Below, piece after piece: positions 27,787 through 40,253 of a DNA stretch of 64,000 nucleotides. How positions within the stretch are numbered: position 1 is the first letter of the stretch; each line of letters starts with the position of its first letter. The notes beneath the pieces are model-generated. The model searched no databases and had not been told where the DNA came from. It was given only the letters and a program-made list of their open reading frames with translations. This DNA comes from Hippophae tibetana (lineage: Eukaryota; Streptophyta; Magnoliopsida; Rosales; Elaeagnaceae). The stretch covers positions 11,380,601 to 11,444,600 of the forward strand of contig CM072805.1 of assembly GCA_037013495.1 (NCBI GenBank), read 5' to 3'. A program made the position numbers and the translations under genes.

Positions 27787-29565
27787 ATTTATGGTTGAGA
27801 AAAGTCCATAATCATGAATTTAACATTACACAATTGGGATTTAGAAGATTCGACCTTAACATACTAATATGACAAAATGGAATACACCGTATTATTAGTA
27901 TTAGTTCATTTGAATGATCCATATTTGACTCAAATTCAAATAAATATAGTATATGTAAATATACACCTCAATTTCTATTCTTATCAAATAAATAGGATAT
28001 CTATCTTTGAAAAAACTCGATAGCCATAATTTTAACATTAAACAATTGAGATTAAGTAAATCTAATGTTAAAAAATTAAATTAAATAACACAAATTCAAA
28101 TATGCGCCTTATAAGTTTCAACCATTGATTGATATGAAGTCAATTTGTGGTTGAGAAAAGTATATAATCATGATTTTAACATTACACAATTGGGATTTAG
28201 AAGATTCGACCTTAACATACTAATATGACAAATTGGAATACACCGTATTGTTAGTATTAGTTCATTTGAATGATCCATATTTGACTCAAATTCAAATAAA
28301 TATAGTATATGTAAATATACACCTCAATTTCTATTCTTATCAAATAAATAGTCTATCTATGGTTGATAAAAATCGATAGCCATAATTTTAACATTAAACA
28401 ATTGAGATAAAGTAAATCTAACGTTAAAATATTGAATTAAATATTACAAATGCAAATATGGCACTTATAAGTTTCAACCATTTATTGATATAAAGTCAAT
28501 TTATGGTTGAGAAAAGTCCATAATCATGAATTTTACATTACACAATAGGGATTTAGAAGATTCGACCTTAACATACTAATATGACAAAATGGAATACACC
28601 GTATTGTTAGTATTAGTTCATTTGAATGATCCATATTTGACTCAAATTCAAATAAATATAGTATATGTAAATATACACCTCAATTTCTATTCTTATCAAA
28701 TAAATAGTCTATCTATGGTTACAAAAATCGATAGCCATAATTTTAACATTTAACAATTGAGATAAAGTAAATCTAACGTTAAAATATTGAATTAAATATT
28801 ACAAATGCAAATATGGCACTTATAAGTTTCAACCATTTATTGATATAAAGTCAATTTATGGTTGAGAAAAGTCCATAATCATGAATTTTACATTATACAA
28901 TTGGGATTTAGAAGATTCGACCTTAACATACTAATATGACAAAATGGAATACACCGTATTGTTAGTATTAGTTCATTTGAATGATCCATATTTGACTCAA
29001 ATTCAAATAAATATAGTATATGTAAATATACAACTCAATTTCTATTCTTATCAAATAAATAGTCTATCTATCTTTGAAAAAACTCGATAGCCATAATTTT
29101 AACATTAAACAATTGAGATTAAGTAAATCTAACGTTAAAAAATTGAATTAAATAACACAAATGCAAATATGCGCCTTATAAGTTTCAACCATTGATTGAT
29201 ATGAAGTCAATTTATGGTTGAGAAAAGTATATAATCATGAATTTAACATTACACAATTGGGATTTAGAAGATTCGACCTTAACATACTAATATGACAAAA
29301 TGGAATACACCGTATTGTTAATATTAGTTCATTTGAATGATCCATATTTGACTCAAATTCAAATAAATATAGTATATATAAATATACAACTCAATTTCTA
29401 TTATTATCAAATAAATAGTCGATCTATCTTTGAAAAAATTCGATAGGCATAATTTTAACATTAAATAATTGAGATAAATTAAACCTAAGGTTAAAAAATC
29501 GAATTAAATAATACAAATGCAAATATGCACCTTATATGTTTCAACCATTTATTGATATAAAGTCA
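27787..29565 (+). repeat. Pentamer with 1779 bp period, copy 2
   Basis: Units start at 27787, 28143, 28499, 28854 and 29210. The first has an N head instead of P, and reads taatgtt and aaattaaatt where copy 1 reads taacgtt and aaattgaatt. The fourth has acaactc where copy 1 has acacctc. The fifth ends accttatatg and gatataaag, unlike the accttgtatg ending of copy 1. Otherwise the two copies agree. Confidence 0.86.
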
Positions 29566-30632
29566 ATTTATGGTTGAGAAAAGTCCATAATCATGAATTT
29601 TACATTACACAATAGGGATTTAGAAGATTTGACCTTAACATACTAATATGACAAAATGGAATACACCGTATTGTTAGTATTAGTTCATTTGAATGATCCA
29701 TATTTGACTCAAATTCAAATAAATATAGTATATGTAAATATACACCTCAATTTCTATTCTTATCAAATAAATAGTCTATCTATGGTTACAAAAATAGATA
29801 GCCATAATTTTAACATTTAACAATTGAGATAAAGTAAATCTAACGTTAAAATATTGAATTAAATATTACAAATGCAAATATGGCACTTATAAGTTTCAAC
29901 CATTTATTGATATAAAGTCAATTTATGGTTGAGAAAAGTCCATAATCATGAATTTTACATTATACAATTGGGATTTAGAAGATTCGACCTTAACATACTA
30001 ATATGACAAAATGGAATACACCGTATTGTTAGTATTAGTTCATTTGAATGATCCATATTTGACTCAAATTCAAATAAATATAGTATATGTAAATATACAC
30101 CTCAATTTCTATTCTTATCAAATAAATAGTCTATCTATCTTTGAAAAAACTCGATAGCCATAATTTTAACATTAAACAATTGAGATTAAGTAAATCTAAC
30201 GTTAAAAAATTGAATTAAATAACACAAATGCAAATATGCGCCTTATAAGTTTCAACCATTGATTGATATGAAGTCAATTTATGGTTGAGAAAAGTATATA
30301 ATCATGAATTTAACATTACACAATTGGGATTTAGAAGATTCGACCTTAACATACTAATATGACAAAATGGAATACACCGTATTGTTAATATTAGTTCATT
30401 TGAATGATCCATATTTGACTCAAATTCAAATAAATATAGTATATATAAATATACAACTCAATTTCTATTATTATCAAATAAATAGTCGATCTATCTTTGA
30501 AAAAATTCGATAGGCATAATTTTAACATTAAATAATTGAGATAAATTAAACCTAAGGTTAAAAAATCGAATTAAATAATACAAATGCAAATATGCACCTT
30601 ATATGTTTCAACCATTTATTGATATAAAGTCA
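29566..30632 (+). repeat. Three-unit cassette (delta, P-beta, V-alpha), tandem extra copy
   Basis: Units start at 29566, 29921 and 30277, total 1067 bp. They repeat 28499-29565 in tandem. The first unit has gatttgacc and aaaaatagatag as private changes. Its last unit is also the first unit of the V-T-N trimer that follows. Confidence 0.86.
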
Positions 30633-31344
30633 ATTTATGGTTGAGAAAAGTCCATAATCATGAATTTAATATTACACATATGGGATTTAGAAGATTCGAC
30701 CTTAACATACTAATATGAAAAAATGGAATACACCGTATTGTTTGTATTAGTTCAATTGAATGATCCATATTTGACTCAAATTCAAATAAATATAGTATAT
30801 ATAAATATACAACTCAATTTCTATTATTATCAAATAAATAGTCGATCTATCTTTGAAAAAATTCGATAGGCATAATTTTAACATTAAATAATTGAGATAA
30901 ATTAAACCTAAGGTTAAAAAATGGAATTAAATAATACAAATGCAAATATGCACCTTATATGTTTCAACCATTTATTGATATGATGTCAATTTATGGTTGA
31001 GAAAAGTCCATAATCATGAATTTAACATTACATAATTGGGATTTAGAAGATTCGACCTTAACATACTAATATGACAAAATGGAATACACTGTATTGTTAG
31101 TATTAGTTCATTTGAATGATCCATATTTGACTCAAATTCAAATAAATATAGTATACGTAAATATACACCTCAATTTCTATTCTTATCAAATAAATAGTCT
31201 ATCTATCTTTGAAAAAACTCGATAGCCATAATTTTAACATTAAACAATTGAGATTAAGTAAATCTAACGTTAAAAAATTGAATTAAATAACACAAATGCA
31301 AATATGCGCCTTATAAGTTTCAACCATTGATTGATATGAGGTCA
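30277..31344 (+). repeat. Trimer V-T-N, first copy (1068 bp)
   Basis: Units start at 30277 (V-alpha), 30633 (T head with atgaaaaaatgg, alpha tail ending aaaaaatgg) and 30989 (N head with cataattggg, cactgtatt, gtatacgtaa, beta tail, then gatatgagg). The markers cataattggg, cactgta and gtatacg recur together exactly 1068 bp later. Confidence 0.87.
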
Positions 31345-32412
31345 ATTTATGGTTGAGAAAAGTATATAATCATGAATTTAACATTACACAATTGGGATTT
31401 AGAAGATTCGACCTTAACATACTAATATGACAAAATGGAATACACCGTATTGTTAATATTAGTTCATTTGAATGATCCATATTTGACTCAAATTCAAATA
31501 AATATAGTATATATAAATATACAACTCAATTTCTATTATTATCAAATAAATAGTCGATCTATCTTTGAAAAAATTCGATAGGCATAATTTTAACATTAAA
31601 TAATTGAGATAAATTAAACCTAAGGTTAAAAAATCGAATTAAATAATACAAATGCAAATATGCACCTTATATGTTTCAACCATTTATTGATATAAAGTCA
31701 ATTTATGGTTGAGAAAAGTCCATAATCATGAATTTAATATTACACATATGGGATTTAGAAGATTCGACCTTAACATACTAATATGAAAAAATGGAATACA
31801 CCGTATTGTTTGTATTAGTTCAATTGAATGATCCATATTTGACTCAAATTCAAATAAATATAGTATATATAAATATACAACTCAATTTCTATTATTATCA
31901 AATAAATAGTCGATCTATCTTTGAAAAAATTCGATAGGCATAATTTTAACATTAAATAATTGAGATAAATTAAACCTAAGGTTAAAAAATGGAATTAAAT
32001 AATACAAATGCAAATATGCACCTTATATGTTTCAACCATTTATTGATATGATGTCAATTTATGGTTGAGAAAAGTCCATAATCATGAATTTAACATTACA
32101 TAATTGGGATTTAGAAGATTCGACCTTAACATACTAATATGACAAAATGGAATACACTGTATTGTTAGTATTAGTTCATTTGAATGATCCATATTTGACT
32201 CAAATTCAAATAAATATAGTATACGTAAATATACACCTCAATTTCTATTCTTATCAAATAAATAGTCTATCTATCTTTCAAAAAACTCGATAGCCATAAT
32301 TTTAACATTAAACAATTGAGATTAAGTAAATCTAACGTTAAAAAATTGAATTAAATAACACAAATGCAAATATGCGCCTTATAAGTTTCAACCATTGATT
32401 GATATGAGGTCA
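31345..32412 (+). repeat. Trimer V-T-N, second copy (1068 bp)
   Basis: Units start at 31345, 31701 and 32057. They match the first copy except for a private change, tctttcaaaaaac, in the third unit. Confidence 0.87.
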
Positions 32413-33480
32413 ATTTATGGTTGAGAAAAGTATATAATCATGAATTTAACATTACACAATTGGGATTTAGAAGATTCGACCTTAACATACTAATATGACA
32501 AAATGGAATACACCGTATTGTTAATATTAGTTCATTTGAATGATCCATATTTGACTCAAATTCAAATAAATATAGTATATATAAATATACAACTCAATTT
32601 CTATTATTATCAAATAAATAGTCGATCTATCTTTGAAAAAATTCGATAGGCATAATTTTAACATTAAATAATTGAGATAAATTAAACCTAAGGTTAAAAA
32701 ATCGAATTAAATAATACAAATGCAAATATGCACCTTATATGTTTCAACCATTTGTTGATATAAAGTCAATTTATGGTTGAGAAAAGACCATAATCATGAA
32801 TTTAATATTACACATATGGGATTTAGAAGATTCGACCTTAACATACTAATATGACAAAATGGAATACACCGTATTTTTTGTATTAGTTCAATTGAATGAT
32901 CCATATTTGACTCAAATTCAAAAAAATATTGTATATATAAATAAACAACTCAATTTCTATTATTATCAAATAAATAGTCGATCTATCTTTGAAAAAATTC
33001 GATAGGCATAATTTTAACATTAAATAATTGAAATAAATTAAACCTAGGGTTAAAAAATGGAATTAAATAATACAAATGCAAATATGCACCTTATATGTTT
33101 CAACCATTTATTGATATGATGTCAATTTATGGTTGAGAAAAGTCCATAATCATGAATTTAACATTACACAATTGGGATTTAGAAGATTCGACCTTAACAT
33201 ACTAATATGACAAAATGGAATACACCGTATTGTTAGTATTAGTTCATTTGAATGATCCATATTTGACTCAAATTCAAATAAATATAGTATATGTAAATAT
33301 ACAACTCAATTTCTATTATTATCAAATAAATAGTCGATCTATCTTTGAAAAAATTCGATAGGCATAATTTTAACATTAAATAATTGAGATAAATTAAACC
33401 TAAGGTTAAAAAATCGAATTAAATAATACAAATGCAAATATACACCTTATATGTTTCAACCATTTATTGATATGATGTCA
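32413..33480 (+). repeat. V, T and N units between local repeats
   Basis: Units start at 32413, 32769 and 33125. The T unit is the most altered in this part: gagaaaagacc, aaaaaaatattg, taaataaacaac, gaaataaatt and cctaggg are all private. It still has the intact unit frame and length. The N unit ends aatatacacc, as the unit before an R unit always does in this array. Confidence 0.85.
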
Positions 33481-34194
33481 ATTTATTGTTGAGAAAAGTC
33501 CATAATCATGAATTTAACATTACACAATAGGGATTTAGAAGATTCGACATTAACATACTAATATGAAAAAATGGAATACACCGTATTGTTAGTATTAGTT
33601 CATTTGAATGATCCATATTTGACTCAAATTCAAATAAATATAGTATATGTAAAAATATACACCTCAATTTCTATTCTTATCAAATAAATAGTCTATCTAT
33701 GGTTGACAAAAATCGATAGCCATAATTATAACATTAAACAATTGAGATAAAGTAAATATAACGTTAAAATATTGAATTAAATATTACAAATGCAAATATG
33801 GCACTTATAAGTTTCAACCATTTATTGATATAAAGTCAATTTATGGTTGAGAAAAGTCCATAATCATGAATTTTACATTACACAATAGGGATTTAGAAGA
33901 TTCGACCTTAACATACTAATATGACAAAATGGAATATACCATATTGTTAGTATTAGTTCATTTGAATGATCCATATTTGACTCAAATTCAAATAAATATA
34001 GTATATGTAAATATACACCTCAATTTCTATTATTATCAAATAAATAGTCGATCTATCTTTGAAAAATTTCGATAGGCATAATTTTAACATTAAATAATTG
34101 AGATAAATTAAACCTAAGGTTAAAAAATCGAATTAAATAATACAAATGCAAATATACACCTTATATGTTTCAACCATTTATTGATATGATGTCA
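33481..34194 (+). repeat. R-F dimer, first copy (714 bp)
   Basis: Units start at 33481 (R head with atttattgttgag, gamma tail, 358 bp) and 33839 (F head with aatataccatattg, alpha tail with aaaaatttcg). The start variant atttattgttgag occurs only here and 714 bp further on. Confidence 0.87.
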
Positions 34195-34908
34195 ATTTAT
34201 TGTTGAGAAAAGTCCATAATCATGAATTTAACATTACACAATAGGGATTTAGAAGATTCGACCTTAACATACTAATATGAAAAAATGGAATACACCGTAT
34301 TGTTAGTATTAGTTCATTTGAATGATCCATATTTGACTCAAATTCAAATAAATATAGTATATGTAAAAATATACACCTCAATTTCTATTCTTATCAAATA
34401 AATAGTCTATCTATGGTTGACAAAAATCGATAGCCATAATTATAACATTAAACAATTGAGATAAAGTAAATATAACGTTAAAATATTGAATTAAATATTA
34501 CAAATGCAAATATGGCACTTATAAGTTTCAACCATTTATTGATATAAAGTCAATTTATGGTTGAGAAAAGTCCATAATCATGAATTTTACATTACACAAT
34601 AGGGATTTAGAAGATTCGACCTTAACATACTAATATGACAAAATGGAATATACCATATTGTTAGTATTAGTTCATTTGAATGATCCATATTTGACTCAAA
34701 TTCAAATAAATATAGTATATGTAAATATACACCTCAATTTCTATTATTATCAAATAAATAGTCGATCTATCTTTGAAAAATTTTGATAGGCATAATTTTA
34801 ACATTAAATAAATGAGATAAATTAAACCTAAGGTTAAAAAATCGAATTAAATAATACAAATGCAAATATGCACCTTATATGTTTCAACCATTTATTGATA
34901 TGATGTCA
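34195..34908 (+). repeat. R-F dimer, second copy (714 bp)
   Basis: Units start at 34195 and 34553. They match the first copy except for gacctt against gacatt in the R unit, and attttgatagg with aaatgagat in the F unit. The F unit then leads to a C unit (34909), restoring the R-F-C order seen in the left-hand pentamers. Confidence 0.86.
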
Positions 34909-35267
34909 ATTTATGGTTGAGAAAAGTCCATAATCATGAATTTAACATTACACAATCGGGATTTAGAATATTCGACCTTAACATACTAATATGACAAAAT
35001 GGAATACACCGTATTGTTAGTATTAGTAAATTTTGAATGATCCATATTTGACTCAAATTCAAATAAATATAGTATATGTAAAAATATACACCTCAATTTC
35101 TATTCTTATCAAATAAATAGTATATCAATGGTTGACAAAAATCGATAGCCATAATTTTGACATTAAACAATTGAGATAAAGTAAATCTAACGTTAAAATA
35201 TTGAATTAAATATTACAAATGCAAATATGGCACTTATAAGTTTCAACCATTTATTGATATAAAGTCA
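34909..35267 (+). repeat. 359 bp C-gamma unit
   Basis: The unit combines agtaaattttg (+1) with the AA insertion in the dyad spacer (+2). It has tatatcaatgg and ttttgacatt in its tail. Very close relatives are at 39540 (ctatcaatgg, ttttgacatt) and 13898; all three close an R-F-C run. Confidence 0.87.
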
Positions 35268-38200
35268 ATTTATGGTTGAGAAAAGTCCATAATCATGAAT
35301 TTTACATTATACAATTGGGATTTAGAAGATTCGACCTTAACATACTAATATGACAAAATGTAATACACCGTATTGTTAGTATTAGTTCATTTGAATGATC
35401 CATATTTGACTCAAATTCAAATAAATATAGTATATGTAAATATACACCTCAATTTCTATTCTTATCAAATAAATAGTCTATCTATCTTTGAAAAAACTCG
35501 ATAGCCATAATTTTAACATTAAACAATTGAGATTAAGTAAATCTAACGTTAAAAAATTGAATTAAATAACACAAATGCAAATATGCGCCTTATAAGTTTC
35601 AACCATTGATTGATATGAGGTCAATTTATGGTTGAGAAAAGTATATAATCATGAATTTAACATTACACAATTGGGATTTAGAAGATTCGACCTTAACATA
35701 CTAATATGACAAAATGGAATACACCGTATTGTTAATATTAGTTCATTTGAATGATCCATATTTGACTGAAATTCAAATAAATATAGTATATATAAATATA
35801 CAACTCAATTTCTATTATTATCAAATAAATAGTCGATCTATCTTTGAAAAAATTCGATAGGCATAATTTTAACATTAAATAATTGAGATAAATTAAACCT
35901 AAGGTTAAAAAATAGAATTAAATAATACAAATGCAAATATGCACCTTGTATGTTTCAACCATTTATTGATATGATGTCAATTTATGGTTGAGAAAAGTCC
36001 ATAATCATGAATTTAACATTACACAATTTGGATTTAGAAGATTCGACCTTAACATACTAATATGACAAAATGGAATACACCGTATTGTTAGTATTAGTTC
36101 ATTTGAATGATCCATATTTGACTCAAATTCAAATAAATATAGTATATGTAAATATACAACTCAATTTCTATTATTATCAAATAAATAGTCGATCTATCTT
36201 TGAAAAAATTCGATAGGCATAATTTTAACATTAAATAATTGAGATAAATTAAACCTAAGGTTAAAAAATCGAATTAAATAATACAAATGCAAATATGCAC
36301 CTTATATGTTTCAACCATTTATTGATATGATGTCAATTTATGGTTGAGAAAAGTCCATAATCATGAATTTAACATTACACAATCGGGATTTAGAATATTC
36401 GACCTTAACATACTAATATGAAAAAATGGAATACACTGTATTGTTTGTATTAGTTCAATTGAATGATCCATATTTGACTCAAATTTAAATAAATATAGTA
36501 TATATAAATATACAACTCAATTTCTATTATTATCAAATAAATAGTCGATCTATCTTTGAAAAAATTCGATAGGCATAATTTTAACATTAAATAATTGAGA
36601 TAAATTAAACCTAAGGTTAAAAAATGGAATTAAATAATACAAATGCAAATATGCACCTTATATGTTTCAACCATTTATTGATATGATGTCAATTTATGGT
36701 TGAGAAAAGTCCATAATCATGAATTTAACATTACACAATTGGGATTTAGAAGATTCGACCTTAACATACTAATATGACAAAATGGAATACACCGTATTGT
36801 TAGTATTAGTTCATTTGAATGATCCATATTTGACTCAAATTCAAATAAATATAGTATATGTAAATATACACCTCAATTTCTATTCTTATCAAAAAAATAG
36901 TCTATCTATCTTTGAAAAAACTCGATAGCCATAATTTTAACATTAAACAATTGAGATTAAGTAAATCTAACGTTAAAAAATCGAATTAAATAATACAAAT
37001 GCAAATATGCACCTTATATGTTTCAACCATTAGTTGATATAAAGTCAATTTATGGTTGAGAAAAGTCCATAATCATGAATTTAATATTACACATATGGGA
37101 TTTAGAAGATTCGACCATAACATACTAATATGACAAAATGGAATACACCGTATTTTTGTATTAGTTCAATTGAATGATCCATATTTGACTCAAATTCAAA
37201 TAAATATAGTATATATAAATATACAACTCAATTTCTATTATTATCAAATAAATAGTCGATCTATCTTTGAAAAAATTCGATAGGCATAATTTTAACATTA
37301 AATAATTGAGATAAATTAAACCTAAGGTTAAAAAATGGAATTAAATAATACAAATGCAAATATGCACCTTATATGTTTCAACCATTTATTGATATGATGT
37401 CAATTTATGGTTGAGAAAAGTCCATAATCATGAATTTAACATTACACAATTGGGATTTAGAAGATTCGACCTTAACATACTAATATGAAAAAATGGAATA
37501 CACCGTATTGTTAGTATTAGTTCATTTGAATGATCCATATTTGACTCAAATTCAAATAAATATAGTATATCTAAATATACACCTCAATTTCTATTCTTAT
37601 CAAATAAATAGTCTATCTATGGTTACAAAAATCGATAGCCATAATTTTAACATTTAACAATTGAGATAAAGTAAATCTAAAGTTAAAATATTGTATTAAA
37701 TATTACAAATGCAAATATGGCACTTATAAGTTTCAACCATTTATTGATATAAAGTCAATTTATGGTTGAGAAAAGTCCATAATCATGAATTTTACATTAT
37801 ACAATTGGGATTTAGAAGATTCGACCTTAACATACTAATATGACAAAATGGAATACACCGTATTGTTAGTATTAGTTCATTTGAATGATCCATATTTGAC
37901 TCAAATTCAAATAAATATAGTATATGTAAATATACACCTCAATTTCTATTATTATCAAATAAATAGTCGATCTATCATTGAAAAAATTCGATAGGCATAA
38001 TTTTAACATTAAATAATTGAGATTAAGTAAATCTAACGTTAAAAAATTGAATTAAATAACACAAATGCAATTATGCGCCTTATAAGTTTCAACCATTGAT
38101 TGATATGATGTCAATTTATGGTTGAGAAAAGTATATAATCATGAATTTAACATTACACAATTGGGATTTATAAGATTCGACCTTAACATACTAATATGAC

Positions 38201-40253
38201 AAAATGGAATACACCGTATTGTTAATATTAGTTCATTTGAATGATCCATATTTGACTCAAATTCAAATAAATATAGTATATATAAATATACAACTCAATT
38301 TCTATTATTATCAAATAAATAGTCGATCTATCTTTGAAAAAATTCGATAGGCATAATTTTAACATTAAATAATTGAGATAAATTAAACCTAAGGTTAAAA
38401 AATTGAATTAAATAATACAAATGCAAATATGCACCTTATATGTTTCAACCATTTATTGATATAAAGTCAATTTATGGTTGAGAAAAGTCCATAATCATGA
38501 ATTTAATATTACACATATGGGATTTAGAAGATTCGACCTTAACATACTAATATGACAAAATGGAATACACCGTATTGTTTGTATTAGTTCAATTGAATGA
38601 TCCATATTTGACTCAAATTCAAATAAATATAGTATATATAAATATACAACTCAATTTCTATTATTATCAAATAAATAGTCGATCTATCTTTGAAAAAATT
38701 CGATAGGCATAATTTTAACATTAAATAATTGAGATAAATTAAACCTAAGGTTAAAAAATGGAATTAAATAATACAAATGCAAATATGCACCTTATATGTT
38801 TCAACCATTTATTGATATGATGTCAATTTATGGTTGAGAAAAGTCCATAATCATGAATTTAACATTACACAATAGGGATTTAGAAGATTCGACCTTAACA
38901 TACTAATATGAAAAAATGGAATACACCGTATTGTTAGTATTAGTTCATTTGAATGATCCATATTTGACTCAAATTCAAATAAATATAGTATATGTAAAAA
39001 TATACACCTCAATTTCTATTCTTATCAAATAAATAGTCTATCTATGGTTGACAAAAATCGATAGCCATAATTTTAACATTAAACAATTGAGATAAAGTAA
39101 ATCTAACGTTAAAATATTGAATTAAATATTACAAATGCAAATATGGCACTTATAAGTTTCAACCATTTATTGATATGAAGTCAATTTATGGTTGAGAAAA
39201 GTCCATAATCATGAATTTAACATTATACAATTGGGATTTAGAAGATTCGACCTTAACATACTAATATGACAAAATGGAATACACCATATTGTTAGTATTA
39301 GTTCATTTGAATGATCCATATTTGACTCAAATTCAAATAAATATAGTATATGTAAATATACACCTCAATTTCTATTATTATCAAATAAATAGTCGATCTA
39401 TCTTTGAAAAATTTTGATAGGCATAATTTTAACATTAAATAATTGAGATAAATTAAACCTAAGGTTAAAAAATCGAATTAAATAATACAAATGCAAATAT
39501 GCACCTTATATGTTTCAACCATTTATTGATATGATGTCAATTTATGGTTGAGAAAAGTCCATAATCATGAATTTAACATTACACAATCGCGATTTAGAAT
39601 ATTCGACCTTAACATACTAATATGACAAAATGGAATACACCGTATTGTTAGTATTAGTAAATTTTGAATGATCCATATTTGACTCAAATTCAAATAAATA
39701 TAGTATATGTAAAAATATACACCTCAATTTCTATTCTTATCAAATAAATAGTCTATCAATGGTTGACAAAAATCGATAGCCATAATTTTGACATTAAACA
39801 ATTGAGATAAAGTAAATCTAACGTTAAAATATTGAATTAAATATTACAAATGCAAATATGGCACTTATAAGTTTCAACCATTTATTGATATAAAGTCAAT
39901 TTATGGTTGAGAAAAGTCCATAATCATGAATTTTACATTACACAATAGGGATTTAGAAGATTCGACCTTAACATACTAATATGACAAAATGGAATACACC
40001 GTATTGTTAGTATTAGTTCATTTGAATGATTCATATTTGACTCAAATTCAAATAAATATAGTATATGTAAATATACACCTCAATTTCTATTCTTATCAAA
40101 TAAATAGTCTATCTATGGTTACAAAAATCGATAGCCATAATTTTAACATTTAACAATTGAGATAAAGTAAATCTAAAGTTAAAATATTAAATTAAATATT
40201 ACAAATGCAAATATGGCACTTATAAGTTTCAACCATTTATTGATATAAAGTCA
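35268..40253 (+). repeat. Mosaic zone with several hybrid units (14 units)
   Basis: Unit starts: 35268, 35624, 35980, 36336, 36692, 37048, 37403, 37758, 38114, 38470, 38826, 39184, 39540, 39899. No simple period repeats here, and several units switch class internally. Unit 36336 starts as C (aatattcg) and continues as T (cactgta, tttgtatt, alpha tail ending atgg). Unit 36692 has a beta tail start and an alpha end. Unit 37403 has an N head with a delta tail. Unit 37758 has an alpha tail start and a beta end. Units 37758-39898 run P, V, T, R, P, C, a shortened relative of the 10-unit repeat to the right. The last unit (39899) begins another 1067 bp cassette. Confidence 0.85.
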
